From contig JAHRCV010000004.1 in the NCBI GenBank assembly GCA_019083985.1, positions 124,001 through 188,000 on the forward strand: a stretch of 64,000 nucleotides of DNA, given 5' to 3'. Both the position numbers and the translations under genes were made by a program. The notes beneath the pieces were generated by a model, which was given only the letters and a program-made list of their open reading frames with translations, did no database searches and was not told the origin of the DNA. Origin of the DNA: Rhizobiales bacterium TNE-4. GTDB taxonomy: Bacteria; Pseudomonadota; Alphaproteobacteria; Rhizobiales; Beijerinckiaceae. Below are positions 35,335 through 45,256 of this stretch, piece by piece. Numbering within the stretch: the first letter of the stretch is position 1; each line of letters starts with the position of its first letter.

Positions 35335-38300
35335 TCAAGCTCCCGCAACGGCCACAGGCCGCTTTTCGTTTTCCGTCATCAATTCTTCAAGTGCGCGGCG
35401 ATATTCGACCGGCATCACTTTGCGGAATTTCGGCAGATAATGGCCCCAATTATCGAGGATCTGACGCGCGCGGGCCGATCCCGTATATTTGAGGTGATTG
35501 GTGATCAACATGCGCAGGCGTGCCGCATCGTTGCGGGTTAGATCGCGCATGATTTCAACCCGACCGTGAGCGATGAGATCGCCTGTCTGGTGGTTGAGCT
35601 TTTCATTCGCGTCTTCTTCCACGATGACAGGTTCCAATTCGACCATTGCGAGATTGCAGCGCTGATCGAAATCGCCTTCCTCATCGAGGACGTAAGCAAT
35701 GCCGCCCGACATGCCGGCAGCGAAATTGCGGCCAGTCTTGCCGATCACAGCGACGACACCGCCAGTCATGTATTCGCAGCCATGATCGCCCGTGCCTTCG
35801 ACAACGGCGATGGCGCCCGAATTGCGAACCGCAAAACGTTCACCCGCGACGCCGCGGAAATAGCACTCACCGAGGATCGCACCGTAGAGCACGGTGTTGC
35901 CGACGATGATCGATTCTTCCGGCACGATCTTGGTCGCTTCCTTCGGCGGATAGACGATGAGCCGGCCGCCTGACAGGCCCTTGCCGACATAGTCGTTCGC
36001 TTCGCCTTCGAGTTCGAGCGTGACGCCATGTGCCACCCACGCGCCGAAGCTTTGGCCAGCCGTGCCCTTCAACTTCACATGGATCGTGTCGTCAGGCAGA
36101 CCCTTGTGGCCATAGCGCTTCGCCACTTCACCCGAAAGCATCGCGCCGGTCGTACGATTGAGGCTCTTGATACCGCTTTCGATCTGCACCGGCTTGCCAG
36201 TTTCAATGGCAGGCTTCGCCTTTTCGATCAGGGTACGATCCAGCACGGAATCCAGATTATGGTCCTGCACCATCGAATGAAAGATGTCCGTCTTCTGCCC
36301 GGCCTTTGGCTTATGGAAGAGCTTCGAGAAATCGAGGCCCTGCGCCTTCCAATGTCCGACGACCTTATCGCGATCGAGCATCTGCATTTGGCCGATCATC
36401 TCGTCCATCGTGCGATAGCCGAGGCGGGCCATTTCTTCGCGAACTTCTTCAGCCACGAAGAAGAAGAAGTTGATGACATGCTCGGGCTGGCCGACGAAGC
36501 GCTTACGCAACACCGGATCCTGCGTCGCAATGCCAACCGGGCAGGTGTTGAGATGGCACTTGCGCATCATCACACAACCCGCCGCAATCAACGGTGCCGT
36601 CGCAAAGCCAAATTCGTCCGCACCCAAGAGCGCTCCGATGATGACGTCACGCCCGGTGCGCAGGCCGCCATCGACCTGCACCGCAATGCGCGAACGCAGA
36701 CCGTTGAGCACCAGCGTCTGATGAGTTTCGGCAAGGCCGATTTCCCACGGGCTGCCAGCATGCTTGATGGAGGTGAGCGGAGACGCGCCCGTGCCGCCTT
36801 CAAAGCCGGAGATGGTGACGTGATCCGCACGCGCCTTCGACACACCGGCAGCGACCGTGCCGACACCGATTTCCGAGACGAGCTTCACCGAGACCTGTGC
36901 CGTGGGGTTCACATTCTTCAGGTCATAGATGAGCTGAGCGAGATCTTCGATCGAATAGATATCGTGATGCGGCGGCGGCGAAATCAGGCCGACGCCCGGT
37001 GTCGAGTGGCGCACCTTCGCGATGACAGCATCGACCTTGTGGCCGGGCAATTGGCCGCCTTCGCCGGGCTTGGCGCCCTGCGCCATCTTGATCTGCATCA
37101 TGTCAGAATTGACGAGATATTCCGTCGTCACACCGAAGCGACCTGATGCGACCTGCTTGATAGCAGAGCGCATTGAATCGCCATTCTTCATCGGCTTGAA
37201 GCGATCCGCTTCCTCGCCGCCTTCACCGGTGTTCGACTTGCCGCCAATACGGTTCATCGCGATAGCGAGTGTCGTGTGGGCCTCACGCGAGATCGAGCCA
37301 AACGACATCGCACCGGTGGCAAACCGCTTGACGATTTCAGAAGCAGGTTCGACCTCCGCCAGCGGCACTGGCTTGCGGCCATCTTCTTCCGCGCTCTTGA
37401 TACGGAAGAGACCGCGCACCGTCAGCAAGCGCTCGTTCTGCTCATTGAGGAGCTTGGCGTATTCGCGGTATTTATCCTGCGCGTTGCCACGCACGGCGTG
37501 CTGCAAGAGCGAGACCGATTCCGGCGACCAGGCATGTGCCTCGCCACGGATGCGGTAAGCATATTCACCACCGACATCGAGAGCCGAGCGATAGACCGGT
37601 GAATTGCCGAACGCATCGCTATGGCGCGTGACGGTTTCATGCGCGATTTCGGCGAGGCCGACGCCACCAATGCGCGAATGGGTGCCCGCGAAATATTTCG
37701 CGACAAAATCATCCGCCAAACCCACCGCGTCAAAAATCTGAGCGCCGCAATAGGATTGATAGGTCGAGATGCCCATCTTGGACATGACCTTCAAGATGCC
37801 CTTGCCGACCGACTTGATGAAGCGCTTCTGCGCTTCATAGGCATCAATCGATTCCGGGAAATCCTTCGCCATCGCGGCGAGTGTCTCGAAGGCGAGATAG
37901 GGATTGATGGCTTCCGCGCCATAACCGGCAAGGCAGCAGAAATGATGGACTTCGCGCGCTTCGCCCGTTTCAACCACGAGACCAACCGAGGTGCGCAGAC
38001 CCTTGCGGATCAAATGATGATGCACGGCAGCGGTTGCGAGCAGCGCCGGGATCGGAATGCGATCCGAACCCACCATGCGGTCCGACAACACGATGATGTT
38101 GTAACGGCCCTTCACGGCGGCTTCAGCGCGTTCGCACAAACGCTCGAGCGCATCCTTCATGCCCGCTTCGCCCTGCTCGGCGGGATAGGTGATGTCGAGC
38201 GTCTTGGTGTCGAACGAATCTTCGAAATGGCCGATGCAACGGATCTTTTCGAGATCGACATTGGTCAGGATTGGCTGACGCACTTCGAGGCGCTTGCGAT

Positions 38301-40062
38301 ACGAATTGCCATCGCGATCGAAAATATTCGGACGCGGCCCGATGAAGGACACGAGCGACATCACGAGTTCTTCGCGGATCGGATCGATTGGCGGGTTCGT
38401 CACCTGCGCAAAATTCTGCTTGAAATAGGTATAAAGCAGCTTCGACTTGTCCGACATGGCCGAAATCGGCGTATCGGTGCCCATTGAGCCAGTTGCTTCC
38501 TGTCCCGTCGTGGCCATCGGCTCAAGCAGGATCGCGATGTCTTCCTGCGTGTAGCCGAACGCCTGCTGGCGATCGAGCAGCGACACGTCGGTGCGTGCCG
38601 CACGCGGCTCGACCGGGCGCAAATCTTCAAGCACGATCTGCGTGCGGTTCAACCAATCCTGATAGGGATGAGCCCGCGAGAGGCTTTCCTTGATTTCCTC
38701 GTCCGAGACGATGCGGCCCTGTTCGAGATCGACGAGCAACATCTTGCCCGGCTGCAAACGCCACTTCTTGACGATCTTCTCTTCCGGGGTCGGCAGAACG
38801 CCCATTTCCGACGCCATAACAACGAGGCCATCATCGGTGACGAAATAGCGGGCCGGACGCAGGCCGTTACGATCAAGCGTTGCGCCAATCTGGCGGCCAT
38901 CTGTGAAGGCCACCGCGGCGGGGCCGTCCCACGGTTCCATCAGCGCTGCATTATATTCGTAGAATGCGCGACGCTCTTCATCCATCAGCGGATTGCCGGC
39001 CCACGCTTCCGGGATAAGCATCATCATGGCGTGCGCGAGCGAATAGCCGCCCTGCACGAGGAACTCGAGCGCATTATCGAAGCAAGCCGTGTCCGATTGG
39101 CCCTCGTAGGAAATCGGCCAGAGCTTCGAGATTTCGGTGCCGAACAATTCGGAATCGACAGACGCCTGGCGCGCCGCCATCCAGTTCACATTGCCGCGCA
39201 GCGTGTTGATTTCGCCATTGTGCGCCACCATGCGGTAAGGATGCGCAAGCGACCATGTCGGGAATGTATTGGTCGAGAAGCGCTGATGCACCAGCGCGAC
39301 CGCGCTTTCAAACCGCGGGTCGTTGAGATCGGCAAAATAATCGCCGAGCTGGGTGGCGAGCAGCATGCCCTTATAAACCACCGTGCGATGCGACATGGAC
39401 ACGGGGTAGAAACCCTTCGTGCGCGGATCGTTCATGTCGTAGATCGTGTTCGAGATCACCTTGCGCAGAATGAAGAGGCGGCGCTCGAAATCATCGCCCG
39501 CAGGGGTCGAAGCCCCACGGCCGATGAACACCTGCACAATGCCGGGCTCTGTTGGCTTCACGCTTTCGCCGAGACCTGAGCTATCGACCGGCACATCGCG
39601 CCAGCCGAGGAAAACCTGACCTTCGGCCGCAATGACCTTCTCGACAATCTCGCGGCAGAGCGTGTTGCCGTCCTTGTCGCGCGGCAGGAAGAGCATGCCA
39701 ACCGCATAATCGCCCGGCTGCGGCAGAGTGAAACCGATGCGCTTAGCTTCATCGGCAAAGAAATTGTGCGGGATCTGCACAAGCATGCCGCAGCCATCGC
39801 CTGCCTTCGGATCAGCGCCGACCGCGCCGCGATGGTCGAGGTTGAGCAGGATCTGCAGTCCCATCTCGACAATGGCGTGCGACTTGCGGTTCTTCATGTC
39901 GGCGACAAAGCCAACACCGCAGGAGTCCTTTTCCAAAGCCGGATCATAGAGGCCTTGCGCCTCAGGAAGGGCCGGGTCCTTCAGGACGAGCGGCTTTTTC
40001 GCGCTGGCGTCCGCCTGCACGGCGTTCAAACCAACCTCAATTCCGTCATTCGCGCTCGTCAT
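35335..40062 (-). CDS. gltB: Glutamate synthase (NADPH) large subunit
   Basis: A 1575-residue enzyme that makes two glutamates from glutamine and 2-oxoglutarate. A propeptide of about 47 residues precedes Cys48 ([12 protein letters not shown]), the N-terminal nucleophile of the amidotransferase domain. It is followed by the central domain, the FMN-binding synthase domain ([33 protein letters not shown]), the 3Fe-4S cysteines ([15 protein letters not shown]) and the C-terminal beta-helix. It precedes gltD with the stop and the next start adjacent. Together they assimilate ammonia with glutamine synthetase. Confidence 0.97.
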   Translation of the reverse strand: MTSANDGIEVGLNAVQADASAKKPLVLKDPALPEAQGLYDPALEKDSCGVGFVADMKNRKSHAIVEMGLQILLNLDHRGAVGADPKAGDGCGMLVQIPHNFFADEAKRIGFTLPQPGDYAVGMLFLPRDKDGNTLCREIVEKVIAAEGQVFLGWRDVPVDSSGLGESVKPTEPGIVQVFIGRGASTPAGDDFERRLFILRKVISNTIYDMNDPRTKGFYPVSMSHRTVVYKGMLLATQLGDYFADLNDPRFESAVALVHQRFSTNTFPTWSLAHPYRMVAHNGEINTLRGNVNWMAARQASVDSELFGTEISKLWPISYEGQSDTACFDNALEFLVQGGYSLAHAMMMLIPEAWAGNPLMDEERRAFYEYNAALMEPWDGPAAVAFTDGRQIGATLDRNGLRPARYFVTDDGLVVMASEMGVLPTPEEKIVKKWRLQPGKMLLVDLEQGRIVSDEEIKESLSRAHPYQDWLNRTQIVLEDLRPVEPRAARTDVSLLDRQQAFGYTQEDIAILLEPMATTGQEATGSMGTDTPISAMSDKSKLLYTYFKQNFAQVTNPPIDPIREELVMSLVSFIGPRPNIFDRDGNSYRKRLEVRQPILTNVDLEKIRCIGHFEDSFDTKTLDITYPAEQGEAGMKDALERLCERAEAAVKGRYNIIVLSDRMVGSDRIPIPALLATAAVHHHLIRKGLRTSVGLVVETGEAREVHHFCCLAGYGAEAINPYLAFETLAAMAKDFPESIDAYEAQKRFIKSVGKGILKVMSKMGISTYQSYCGAQIFDAVGLADDFVAKYFAGTHSRIGGVGLAEIAHETVTRHSDAFGNSPVYRSALDVGGEYAYRIRGEAHAWSPESVSLLQHAVRGNAQDKYREYAKLLNEQNERLLTVRGLFRIKSAEEDGRKPVPLAEVEPASEIVKRFATGAMSFGSISREAHTTLAIAMNRIGGKSNTGEGGEEADRFKPMKNGDSMRSAIKQVASGRFGVTTEYLVNSDMMQIKMAQGAKPGEGGQLPGHKVDAVIAKVRHSTPGVGLISPPPHHDIYSIEDLAQLIYDLKNVNPTAQVSVKLVSEIGVGTVAAGVSKARADHVTISGFEGGTGASPLTSIKHAGSPWEIGLAETHQTLVLNGLRSRIAVQVDGGLRTGRDVIIGALLGADEFGFATAPLIAAGCVMMRKCHLNTCPVGIATQDPVLRKRFVGQPEHVINFFFFVAEEVREEMARLGYRTMDEMIGQMQMLDRDKVVGHWKAQGLDFSKLFHKPKAGQKTDIFHSMVQDHNLDSVLDRTLIEKAKPAIETGKPVQIESGIKSLNRTTGAMLSGEVAKRYGHKGLPDDTIHVKLKGTAGQSFGAWVAHGVTLELEGEANDYVGKGLSGGRLIVYPPKEATKIVPEESIIVGNTVLYGAILGECYFRGVAGERFAVRNSGAIAVVEGTGDHGCEYMTGGVVAVIGKTGRNFAAGMSGGIAYVLDEEGDFDQRCNLAMVELEPVIVEEDANEKLNHQTGDLIAHGRVEIMRDLTRNDAARLRMLITNHLKYTGSARARQILDNWGHYLPKFRKVMPVEYRRALEELMTENEKRPVAVAGA

Positions 40063-40595
40063 GGTCTCGCTCCGGTTTGTCAGCCCGGGATCAACCGGGC
40101 GTCATCCTGAATGCACGAACGGGGCCAGAAGGATCGAGAAACGGACGCGCCCCGCGTTGCGCCCGCCTTCGCTGCGGGCGTCTCCGGGAACCGGGCCGCC
40201 CGTCAGTCTCGCGGTTTACGGGCGGCGCGCACGGCAAAGCGCGAGGCCCGTGCCCCGGTCGTTTTGCGCGTTTTCGACGTCTCGCCCACCATATCCGCGA
40301 TCCATTGCGGCGAGCTGGAAGGCTCGCCCGATTGGGACAGTAACCCTGTCCTATCTGCCGCGACCATGGCAGATTTCTTTTTTCCGCACAAGCGGGGTTT
40401 TCAGAGAATCTTCAGATTCTCTTGGCCGAAATTACCCAAACCGGCAGTTTCGGGTAATAAATGGAAAGTCTGGCGACTCCAGACGTCCATTCCATTGCGC
40501 ATAGCTTCTCGACAGCCAGCTGGGTTGGCGGCGCTGGGGCTTTCATGCCATGGATTTGCCCCCGCCGGTGACGGCGGCCGAGCAGGGTTTTAGGC
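40063..40595. other. Long gene-free region between gltB and threonine aldolase
   Basis: These 533 bases separate divergent genes. Overlapping ORFs exist on both strands but none shows family features or a convincing ribosome site, so none is called. The first 300 bases show nothing I recognise. The segment 40384-40490 carries several consecutive hairpins and is listed separately. A further small hairpin, CCGCC/GGCGG at about 40563-40578, lies just before the threonine aldolase start. Confidence 0.5.
40384..40490 (+). ncRNA. Candidate structured RNA or leader with three or four consecutive hairpins
   Basis: Read on the plus strand, AGAGAATC at 40403-40410 pairs with GATTCTCT at 40415-40422. 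ATTACCC plus AAAC (40431-40441) pairs with GTTT-C-GGGTAAT (40447-40458). ATGGA-AA-GTCTGG (40461-40473) pairs with CCAGAC-G-TCCAT (40479-40490). A smaller CCGC/GCGG hairpin precedes them. Three long stems packed in 90 bases of non-coding DNA suggest a folded RNA, perhaps the leader of the threonine aldolase gene that starts 106 bases later. The strand is uncertain, since stems read on both. It matches no RNA family I can name. Confidence 0.45.
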
Positions 40596-41672
40596 ATGAT
40601 CAATCTCGCAAGCGACAATGTGGTGGGGGCTAGCCGCCCCGTTCTGGAGGCGCTCCTCGCCGCCAATGATGGGGTCGCAGCGCCCTACGGCACCGATCCA
40701 TTCACGGCCAAGGCGACGGCACTCCTCTCCGAAGTGTTCGAGCGCGAGGTGCAGAATTTCATGGTCGCGACCGGCACGGGGGCCAATGCGCTCGCCCTTG
40801 CTGCGCTGACGCCGCCATGGGGCGCCGTGTTCTGCCATGCCGAAAGCCATGTGATGGATGACGAATGCGGCGCGCCGGAAATGTTTACCGACGGTGCGAA
40901 GATCGTCGGTGTGCCCGGCCTCAATGGCAAGATGACGATTGATGCGCTCGAAGAGCAGCTTGCACGGTTCGGCAAGGGCGTCGTCAAATCGGTGCAGCCA
41001 TCGGCGCTTTCGATCTCACAGGTGACGGAAGCGGGCACGGTTTACTCGCTCGACGAAATCCGTGCTTTCACAGCGCTCGCCAAGAAGCATGGATTGAAGA
41101 CGCATCTCGATGGGGCGCGCTTCGCAAATGCTATGCTGTCGCTGGGCTGCAGCGCCGCTGAAATGACATGGAAAGCGGGCATCGATGTCGTCACATTCGG
41201 CGCATCGAAGAATGGCTGCCTTGCTTGCGAAGCTGTGATCTTTTTCGATCCGGCCTTGGCTGAAAATTTTCAATATCGGCGCAAGCGCGGCGGGCACACG
41301 CTGTCCAAAGGACGCCTGCTTGGTGCGCAAATGATCGGCTATCTGGAAAATGATCATTGGATCAAGAATGCCACGCACGCCAATGCGATGGCACAGAAGC
41401 TGGCGAATGGCCTAAAGCAAATTGCGGGGGCACGCCTGCCGTGGTCGGTCGATGCCAATGAGGTTTTCGTCGTCATTCCGCAGGCCGCCCAAAAAGCATT
41501 GGATGAAGGCGAAATTCGCGCAGCGCCCTGGTCAAGCAATTGCGTGCCAGACGGCTTCAAGATTGGCGCTGACGAGGCGTTTCTGCGGTTCGTGACGAGC
41601 TTTGCCACCAAGGCCGATGAGATCGACATGGTGCTTGCGACCTTGTCAGGTCGGCGCGCAGCCGCGGAATAA
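40596..41672 (+). CDS. ltaE: Low-specificity L-threonine aldolase
   Basis: A 358-residue fold-type-I PLP enzyme that cleaves threonine or allo-threonine to glycine and acetaldehyde. His81 (VFCHAESHVMDDE) stacks on the cofactor. Asp172 in HLDGARFANA and PLP lysine Lys205 in FGASKNGCLACEAV are visible. Its length is in the family range. The frame begins just after a non-coding stretch with several hairpins, which may form its leader. A terminator follows the stop. Confidence 0.92.
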   Translation: MINLASDNVVGASRPVLEALLAANDGVAAPYGTDPFTAKATALLSEVFEREVQNFMVATGTGANALALAALTPPWGAVFCHAESHVMDDECGAPEMFTDGAKIVGVPGLNGKMTIDALEEQLARFGKGVVKSVQPSALSISQVTEAGTVYSLDEIRAFTALAKKHGLKTHLDGARFANAMLSLGCSAAEMTWKAGIDVVTFGASKNGCLACEAVIFFDPALAENFQYRRKRGGHTLSKGRLLGAQMIGYLENDHWIKNATHANAMAQKLANGLKQIAGARLPWSVDANEVFVVIPQAAQKALDEGEIRAAPWSSNCVPDGFKIGADEAFLRFVTSFATKADEIDMVLATLSGRRAAAE

Positions 41673-41696
41673 ACGCCACAGCCTTTCACAAACCAA

Positions 41697-41723
41697 AAAG
41701 GCGCTCCTTGCGGAGCGCCTTTT
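41697..41723. terminator. Bidirectional terminator between ltaE and ibpA-type gene
   Basis: AAAGGCGCTCC at 41697-41707 pairs with GGAGCGCCTTT at 41712-41722 over a TTGC loop, with further A residues before and T residues after. It lies between convergent genes. Confidence 0.85.
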
Positions 41724-41758
41724 CATTTGGAGGTCAATCCAGAATTGTCAGGCCAGAC

Positions 41759-42229
41759 TTAAGCAGCGGCTTTCTGTTCGGCCGTCGTGTCAATCGTCTT
41801 GCCTGCGGACGTCGTGATCGGAACGACGCGCGGCTTCTTTGCTTCCGGAATTTCGCGATGCAGCTCGATATGGAGCAAACCGTTTTCCAAACGTGCACCA
41901 TTCACGAGAACGTGATCGGCCAGCTGGAAGCGACGCTCGAACGCGCGTGCGGCAATGCCCTGATAGAGATATTCCGGCTTATCAGCGGCTTCTTCGCCCT
42001 TCTTTTCACCACGAACGATAAGTGAGTTTTCTTTCGACTCGATCGAAAGGTCCTGATCGGTGAAACCGGCGACCGCAATCGAAATGCGATAATCGTTCTC
42101 GTTCAGGCGCTCAATATTATAGGGCGGGTAGCTGTTCTGCTGCGGATCGGCAAGCTGATCGACCATCTTGAAAAGACGATCAAAACCAACCGTGTTGCGA
42201 TAGAGCGGCGAGAGATCAAAAGTGCGCAT
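41759..42229 (-). CDS. ibpA: Small heat-shock protein, Hsp20/IbpA type
   Basis: A 156-residue alpha-crystallin-type chaperone. The N-terminal MRTFDLSPLYRNTVGFDRLF and YPPYNIERLNENDYRISIAVAGF are typical of IbpA-like proteins of rhizobia. The alpha-crystallin domain spans about residues 35-130 and ends with the LENGLLHIELHREIPE motif. It binds unfolding proteins during heat shock. The start follows an AAGGAGG ribosome site at 42237-42243. The open frame continues upstream, but the promoter and leader structure show that part is untranslated. Control is probably by an RpoH promoter and a ROSE-type RNA thermometer, listed separately. Confidence 0.95.
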   Translation of the reverse strand: MRTFDLSPLYRNTVGFDRLFKMVDQLADPQQNSYPPYNIERLNENDYRISIAVAGFTDQDLSIESKENSLIVRGEKKGEEAADKPEYLYQGIAARAFERRFQLADHVLVNGARLENGLLHIELHREIPEAKKPRVVPITTSAGKTIDTTAEQKAAA

Positions 42230-42311
42230 GGCATATCCTCCTTTGAAGCGACATGCGGGCAGCCCGCCTTCATGGCCGGGCCATCCTTGCACCGCCATCA
42301 TGGCCGGTGCA
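42230..42311 (-). promoter_or_regulatory. ROSE-type RNA thermometer in the hsp20 leader
   Basis: On the minus strand the leader ends with UCGCU (complement of 42247-42251), a UCAA loop, then AGGA (complement of 42239-42242) inside the AAGGAGG ribosome site. UYGCU pairing with AGGA with one bulged G is the diagnostic ROSE hairpin that hides the ribosome site at low temperature. Further GC-rich hairpins (GGCGGGC/GCCCGC and a CCGGCCA/TGGCGG region) lie upstream in the leader. The length, about 80 bases, suits ROSE elements of rhizobial small heat-shock genes. The sequence match is seen; function is inferred. Confidence 0.8.
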
Positions 42312-42317
42312 TCGTCG

Positions 42318-42346
42318 AGATGGGTGTGGGGCAAAAAGGATTCAAG
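42318..42346 (-). promoter_or_regulatory. RpoH (sigma-32) promoter for the hsp20 gene
   Basis: On the minus strand CTTGAA (complement of 42341-42346) and CCCATCT (complement of 42318-42324) stand 16 bases apart, or 18 counted from CTTG. This fits the alphaproteobacterial heat-shock consensus. Transcription would start near 42311, giving a leader of about 80 bases. The element overlaps the ribosome site of the divergent hydrolase gene. Confidence 0.75.
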
Positions 42347-42349
42347 AGG

Positions 42350-43327
42350 GTGCCGCAGGAACGTTTGGCGCAATTGTTCGGGACCGATTTTAACCCCGAA
42401 CCGGCCGGGGCCGTTTGGGCCCCTCTGACGGCGGCCGATGGCGTTCAACTGAGGGGGGCGTTTTGGCCCGCCGCGGGACCACCCCGCGGGACCTTGGTGG
42501 TGCTGCAGGGGCGTAGCGAAACGATCGAAAAATATTTCGAGACGATCGGTGAATGGCGCGCGCGCGGCTTCGCCGTTTTCGCGTTTGATTGGCGCGGCCA
42601 AGGCGGATCCGCCCGGCTATTACGCGACCCGCGCAAAGGCCATGTCGTGCGGTTTTCAGATTATCAAGTGGACCTCGACGCAGCGATAGATTGGCTCGTT
42701 ACTCAGGGTGCACCCGGGCCTTTTTTTGGTTTTGGTCATTCCATGGGTGGCGCCATTTTGATCGAGGCTTTGCTGCGACGACCCGATCTGTTTGAGCGCG
42801 CCGTGACGACCGCGCCCATGCTCGATGTTGCGCTCATTCGGAATACAAAAGCCGCTGGGCGGCTTGCTGCCGTGCTGACCCATCTCGGATTGGGACGCCA
42901 CTTTATTCCAGGCGGCGGGCCGTCGCCTGTGCTGTTCAAACCGTTCGACGATAACATTCTGACGCGGGACGCGGCGCGACACCGGCGCTCACGCCGCATT
43001 CTGGAAGCGACACCGCAGCTCGCGCTCGGCGATCCGACGATTTCTTGGGTGGCGACGAGTTTCAGCGCGATGGCACGTCTCAGAACGATGGCGGAGCGTA
43101 TCCATACACCTTTACTCGGCGTTGCGAGCGCGCAGGATCGGGTGACATCGACGCCTGCCGCACAAGCCTTTTTCGATGCCCTGCCCCATGGCGAATTTCT
43201 CGTGCTCGCAGATTGCGAACATGAAATTCTCATTGAGACCGATGCGACGCGCGCCTGGTTCTGGCGCGCCTTCGATGCATTTATGGCAGAACCGGCGCTT
43301 ACGCCTTGGCCAGCGTCTCAAGAATAA
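42350..43327 (+). CDS. Alpha/beta hydrolase, lysophospholipase (PldB-like) family
   Basis: A protein of about 325 residues with the alpha/beta-hydrolase fold. LVVLQGRSETIEKYFETIGEWRARGFAVFAFDWRGQGGS is the family's N-terminal signature. The nucleophile elbow is GFGHSMGG (serine), and the acid and histidine lie in GVASAQDRVTS and LADCEHEIL. It probably hydrolyses lysophospholipids or monoacylglycerols. GTG at 42350 was chosen because AAAAAGGA lies nine bases upstream. The ATG at 42320 overlaps the divergent heat-shock promoter and lacks a good ribosome site. Its 3' end overlaps the convergent hisN-like gene by 29 bases. Confidence 0.82.
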   Translation: MPQERLAQLFGTDFNPEPAGAVWAPLTAADGVQLRGAFWPAAGPPRGTLVVLQGRSETIEKYFETIGEWRARGFAVFAFDWRGQGGSARLLRDPRKGHVVRFSDYQVDLDAAIDWLVTQGAPGPFFGFGHSMGGAILIEALLRRPDLFERAVTTAPMLDVALIRNTKAAGRLAAVLTHLGLGRHFIPGGGPSPVLFKPFDDNILTRDAARHRRSRRILEATPQLALGDPTISWVATSFSAMARLRTMAERIHTPLLGVASAQDRVTSTPAAQAFFDALPHGEFLVLADCEHEILIETDATRAWFWRAFDAFMAEPALTPWPASQE

Positions 43328-44087
43328 TGTCGTGCAAACGCTTGTCGCCTGAGGCCACGATCGCACCGCCTTGTGCGGCTGGACCACCATCCCATGTGGT
43401 GATCACGCCGCCAGCGCCTTCGACGATCGGCACCAGCGCGACGATATCGTGCGGTTTCAGACCCGCTTCGACAACAGCGTCGATATGGCCTGCTGCAAGC
43501 ACGCAATAGGCGTAGCAATCGCAGCCATAACGGGCGAGACGAACTTCACGCTCCACCGCTTCATATTTCCCGCGCAGATCACTGGGGATCAGTTGCGGCG
43601 AGGTCGTCATGATCGTCGCTTCAGCGAGGCTCGTGCAGGGACGGGTTGAGAGCGCACGTTCGCCGGAGAGGCCGCGCCAGCGCGCTTGCCCCCCATCACC
43701 CCAGAAGCGCTCGCGGGTGAAAGGCTGGTTCATCATGCCCAGGACGGGACGGCCGTTCTGCAAGAGGCCAATCAGCGTGCCCCAGACCGGCAGGCCCGAG
43801 ATGAAAGCCTTGGTGCCATCGATGGGATCAAGCACCCAGCAGAATTCGGCATCATCGTTCTCAGCGCCATATTCCTCGCCGACGACGCCATGGGCCGGAA
43901 ATTGCCGTTTGATGAGCTGCCGCATAGCCGCTTCGCTGGCTCGGTCCGCCTCCGTGACAGGATCGAAGACGCCGCCGCGTGACTTGTCATTGGCGGCGAT
44001 GGCGGTACGGAAGAAGGGCATGATCGCTGCGCCGGATACGTCGGCCAACTGGTCAAGAAAGGCATTGAGATCGACGGGAGCGGTCAT
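43299..44087 (-). CDS. hisN: Inositol-monophosphatase family phosphatase, probable histidinol-phosphatase
   Basis: A 262-residue magnesium-dependent phosphatase. Metal ligands are visible in GVVGEEYG (Glu71) and WVLDPIDGTKAF (Asp87, Asp90), with the C-terminal AGLKPHDIVALVPIVEGAGGVITTWDG motif. The length and the SGLPVWGTLIGLLQNGRPVLG segment are typical of the HisN group, which dephosphorylates histidinol phosphate in Actinobacteria and many Alphaproteobacteria lacking the bifunctional HisB. An inositol monophosphatase role is not excluded. It overlaps the convergent hydrolase by 29 bases. Confidence 0.85.
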   Translation of the reverse strand: MTAPVDLNAFLDQLADVSGAAIMPFFRTAIAANDKSRGGVFDPVTEADRASEAAMRQLIKRQFPAHGVVGEEYGAENDDAEFCWVLDPIDGTKAFISGLPVWGTLIGLLQNGRPVLGMMNQPFTRERFWGDGGQARWRGLSGERALSTRPCTSLAEATIMTTSPQLIPSDLRGKYEAVEREVRLARYGCDCYAYCVLAAGHIDAVVEAGLKPHDIVALVPIVEGAGGVITTWDGGPAAQGGAIVASGDKRLHDIILETLAKA

Positions 44088-44240
44088 CGGCTGGGTTCCG
44101 GCGGCGTTTGAGCGGCTCTAGCCCTCGACAGTGACCTTGGCAATGGGCCTTGCGGCAGGCGCATAATGGCAATGCAGCTTTGCCGTGAAAAATACGTCAG
44201 CAACACTTGCCTTTTGTGCAGTGCGGTGCAATATTGTGCA

Positions 44241-44327
44241 TGTGCGGTGACGCGCTGCGTTGCCACACAGCCCTCCTTGGGCGTTTCCTCCCTAGACTTG
44301 GGCCGCCGCAAGGCGGCTCTTTTTTTT
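44241..44327 (+). ncRNA. MmgR/alpha-r8-like trans-acting small RNA
   Basis: The gap between two minus-strand genes carries a plus-strand terminator: GCCGCC at 44302-44307, GCAA, GGCGGC at 44312-44317, then TCTTTTTTTT. Just before it is TTTCCTCCCT (44284-44293) in an unpaired stretch, the core I recall for the rhizobial MmgR (alpha-r8) sRNA family. Upstream are two small hairpins, ACGC/GCGT near 44250-44260 and GCCC/GGGC around 44271-44282. A possible promoter is TTGCCT at 44207-44212 with CAATAT at 44229-44234, giving a start near 44241. The 5' end is approximate. MmgR limits polyhydroxybutyrate granule build-up in Sinorhizobium; the role here is inferred. Confidence 0.7.
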
Positions 44328-44356
44328 GCCTGAGTGTAAGCGCTTGAAATAGCGGC

Positions 44357-45256
44357 TTATTCCGCTGCGAGACGGGTCTCGCCATAGCCGATGGCGGCGA
44401 TGAGGCTCGCGATCATTCCGTTCAAATCAGCCTTGAGGGCGGCGAAGCCATCGCTCTTGGTCAGCGACCGCTCATCCATATAGAGGCCGCGATTGACCTC
44501 GATTTGGATGGCGTGAACCGATTGAGCCGGGTTGCCATAATGCTCGGTGATGAAGCCTCCGGCATAGGGGCGGTTGCGCCCCACGCGGTAACCGCGGCTC
44601 CGCAAGGCTTCCTCAATCTGCTCGACGAAGAAGGGGGCGGCGCTTGTGCCAAACCGGTCGCCTAGCACGATATCAGCCCGCTGGCCCTCTTCGCGATGGG
44701 CTCCGGTCGACGGCATGGAATGACAATCGATGAGGATAGCCAAGCCGAACCGGCGGTGCTGATCCTGCAGCAACTGACGCAAAGCCCGGTGGTAGGGCTT
44801 ATAGAGCCCATCGATCCGCGCAAGCGCCTCTGAAACCGGCAATTTGCGGGCGTAGATTTCCTGCTGATCGCCGACAATGCGGGCGATCGTCCCAAGTCCA
44901 CCGGCCACCCGCATCGAACGCGCATTGATGAAGGAGGGGAGGCGCCCATCGAACATGCGCGGGTCGAGTTCATAGGGCTCGCGGTTCACATCAAGAAACG
45001 CACGCGGGAAATGGGCGCGTAACAAAGGCGCGCCAAAGTCTGTGGCGGCGCCGAACAAGGCGTCGACGAAGCAATCTTCCGATTTGCGCAACGTCATGGG
45101 ATCGAGACGTGAGGCCGCCAGAAAGGTAGGTGGATAGACCGCACCGGAATGAGGCGAATTGAATACGAGCGGCACCGTGACCACGGATGGCGTCAGTACC
45201 TCAAACGCCGGCAGCGCTTTGTCCGCACCGGGGCCATCATCGCCAACCTGAAACAC
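44357..45256 (-). CDS. N-formylglutamate amidohydrolase family protein
   Basis: A 299-residue protein with the N-formylglutamate amidohydrolase pattern: VFNSPHSGAVYP (about residues 31-42), the metal site region LIDCHSMPS (about 172-180), a long helical section with FINARSMRVAGGLGTIARIV, and the C-terminal AGGFITEHYGNPAQSVHAIQIEVNRGLYMDE. Such enzymes release formate from N-formylglutamate in histidine breakdown, but many paralogues have other, unknown amide substrates. No hut genes are nearby, so the substrate is uncertain. It reads away from cpdR, with a 218-base divergent gap. Confidence 0.85.
   Translation of the reverse strand: MFQVGDDGPGADKALPAFEVLTPSVVTVPLVFNSPHSGAVYPPTFLAASRLDPMTLRKSEDCFVDALFGAATDFGAPLLRAHFPRAFLDVNREPYELDPRMFDGRLPSFINARSMRVAGGLGTIARIVGDQQEIYARKLPVSEALARIDGLYKPYHRALRQLLQDQHRRFGLAILIDCHSMPSTGAHREEGQRADIVLGDRFGTSAAPFFVEQIEEALRSRGYRVGRNRPYAGGFITEHYGNPAQSVHAIQIEVNRGLYMDERSLTKSDGFAALKADLNGMIASLIAAIGYGETRLAAE

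Noticed and set aside
36028..37146. 372-codon plus-strand frame within gltB
   Set aside because: Mirror frame of the conserved glutamate synthase; no ribosome site or recognisable motif.
40111..40593. 160-codon plus-strand ORF between gltB and ltaE
   Set aside because: No family features, no ribosome site and overlap with strong hairpins; treated as non-coding.
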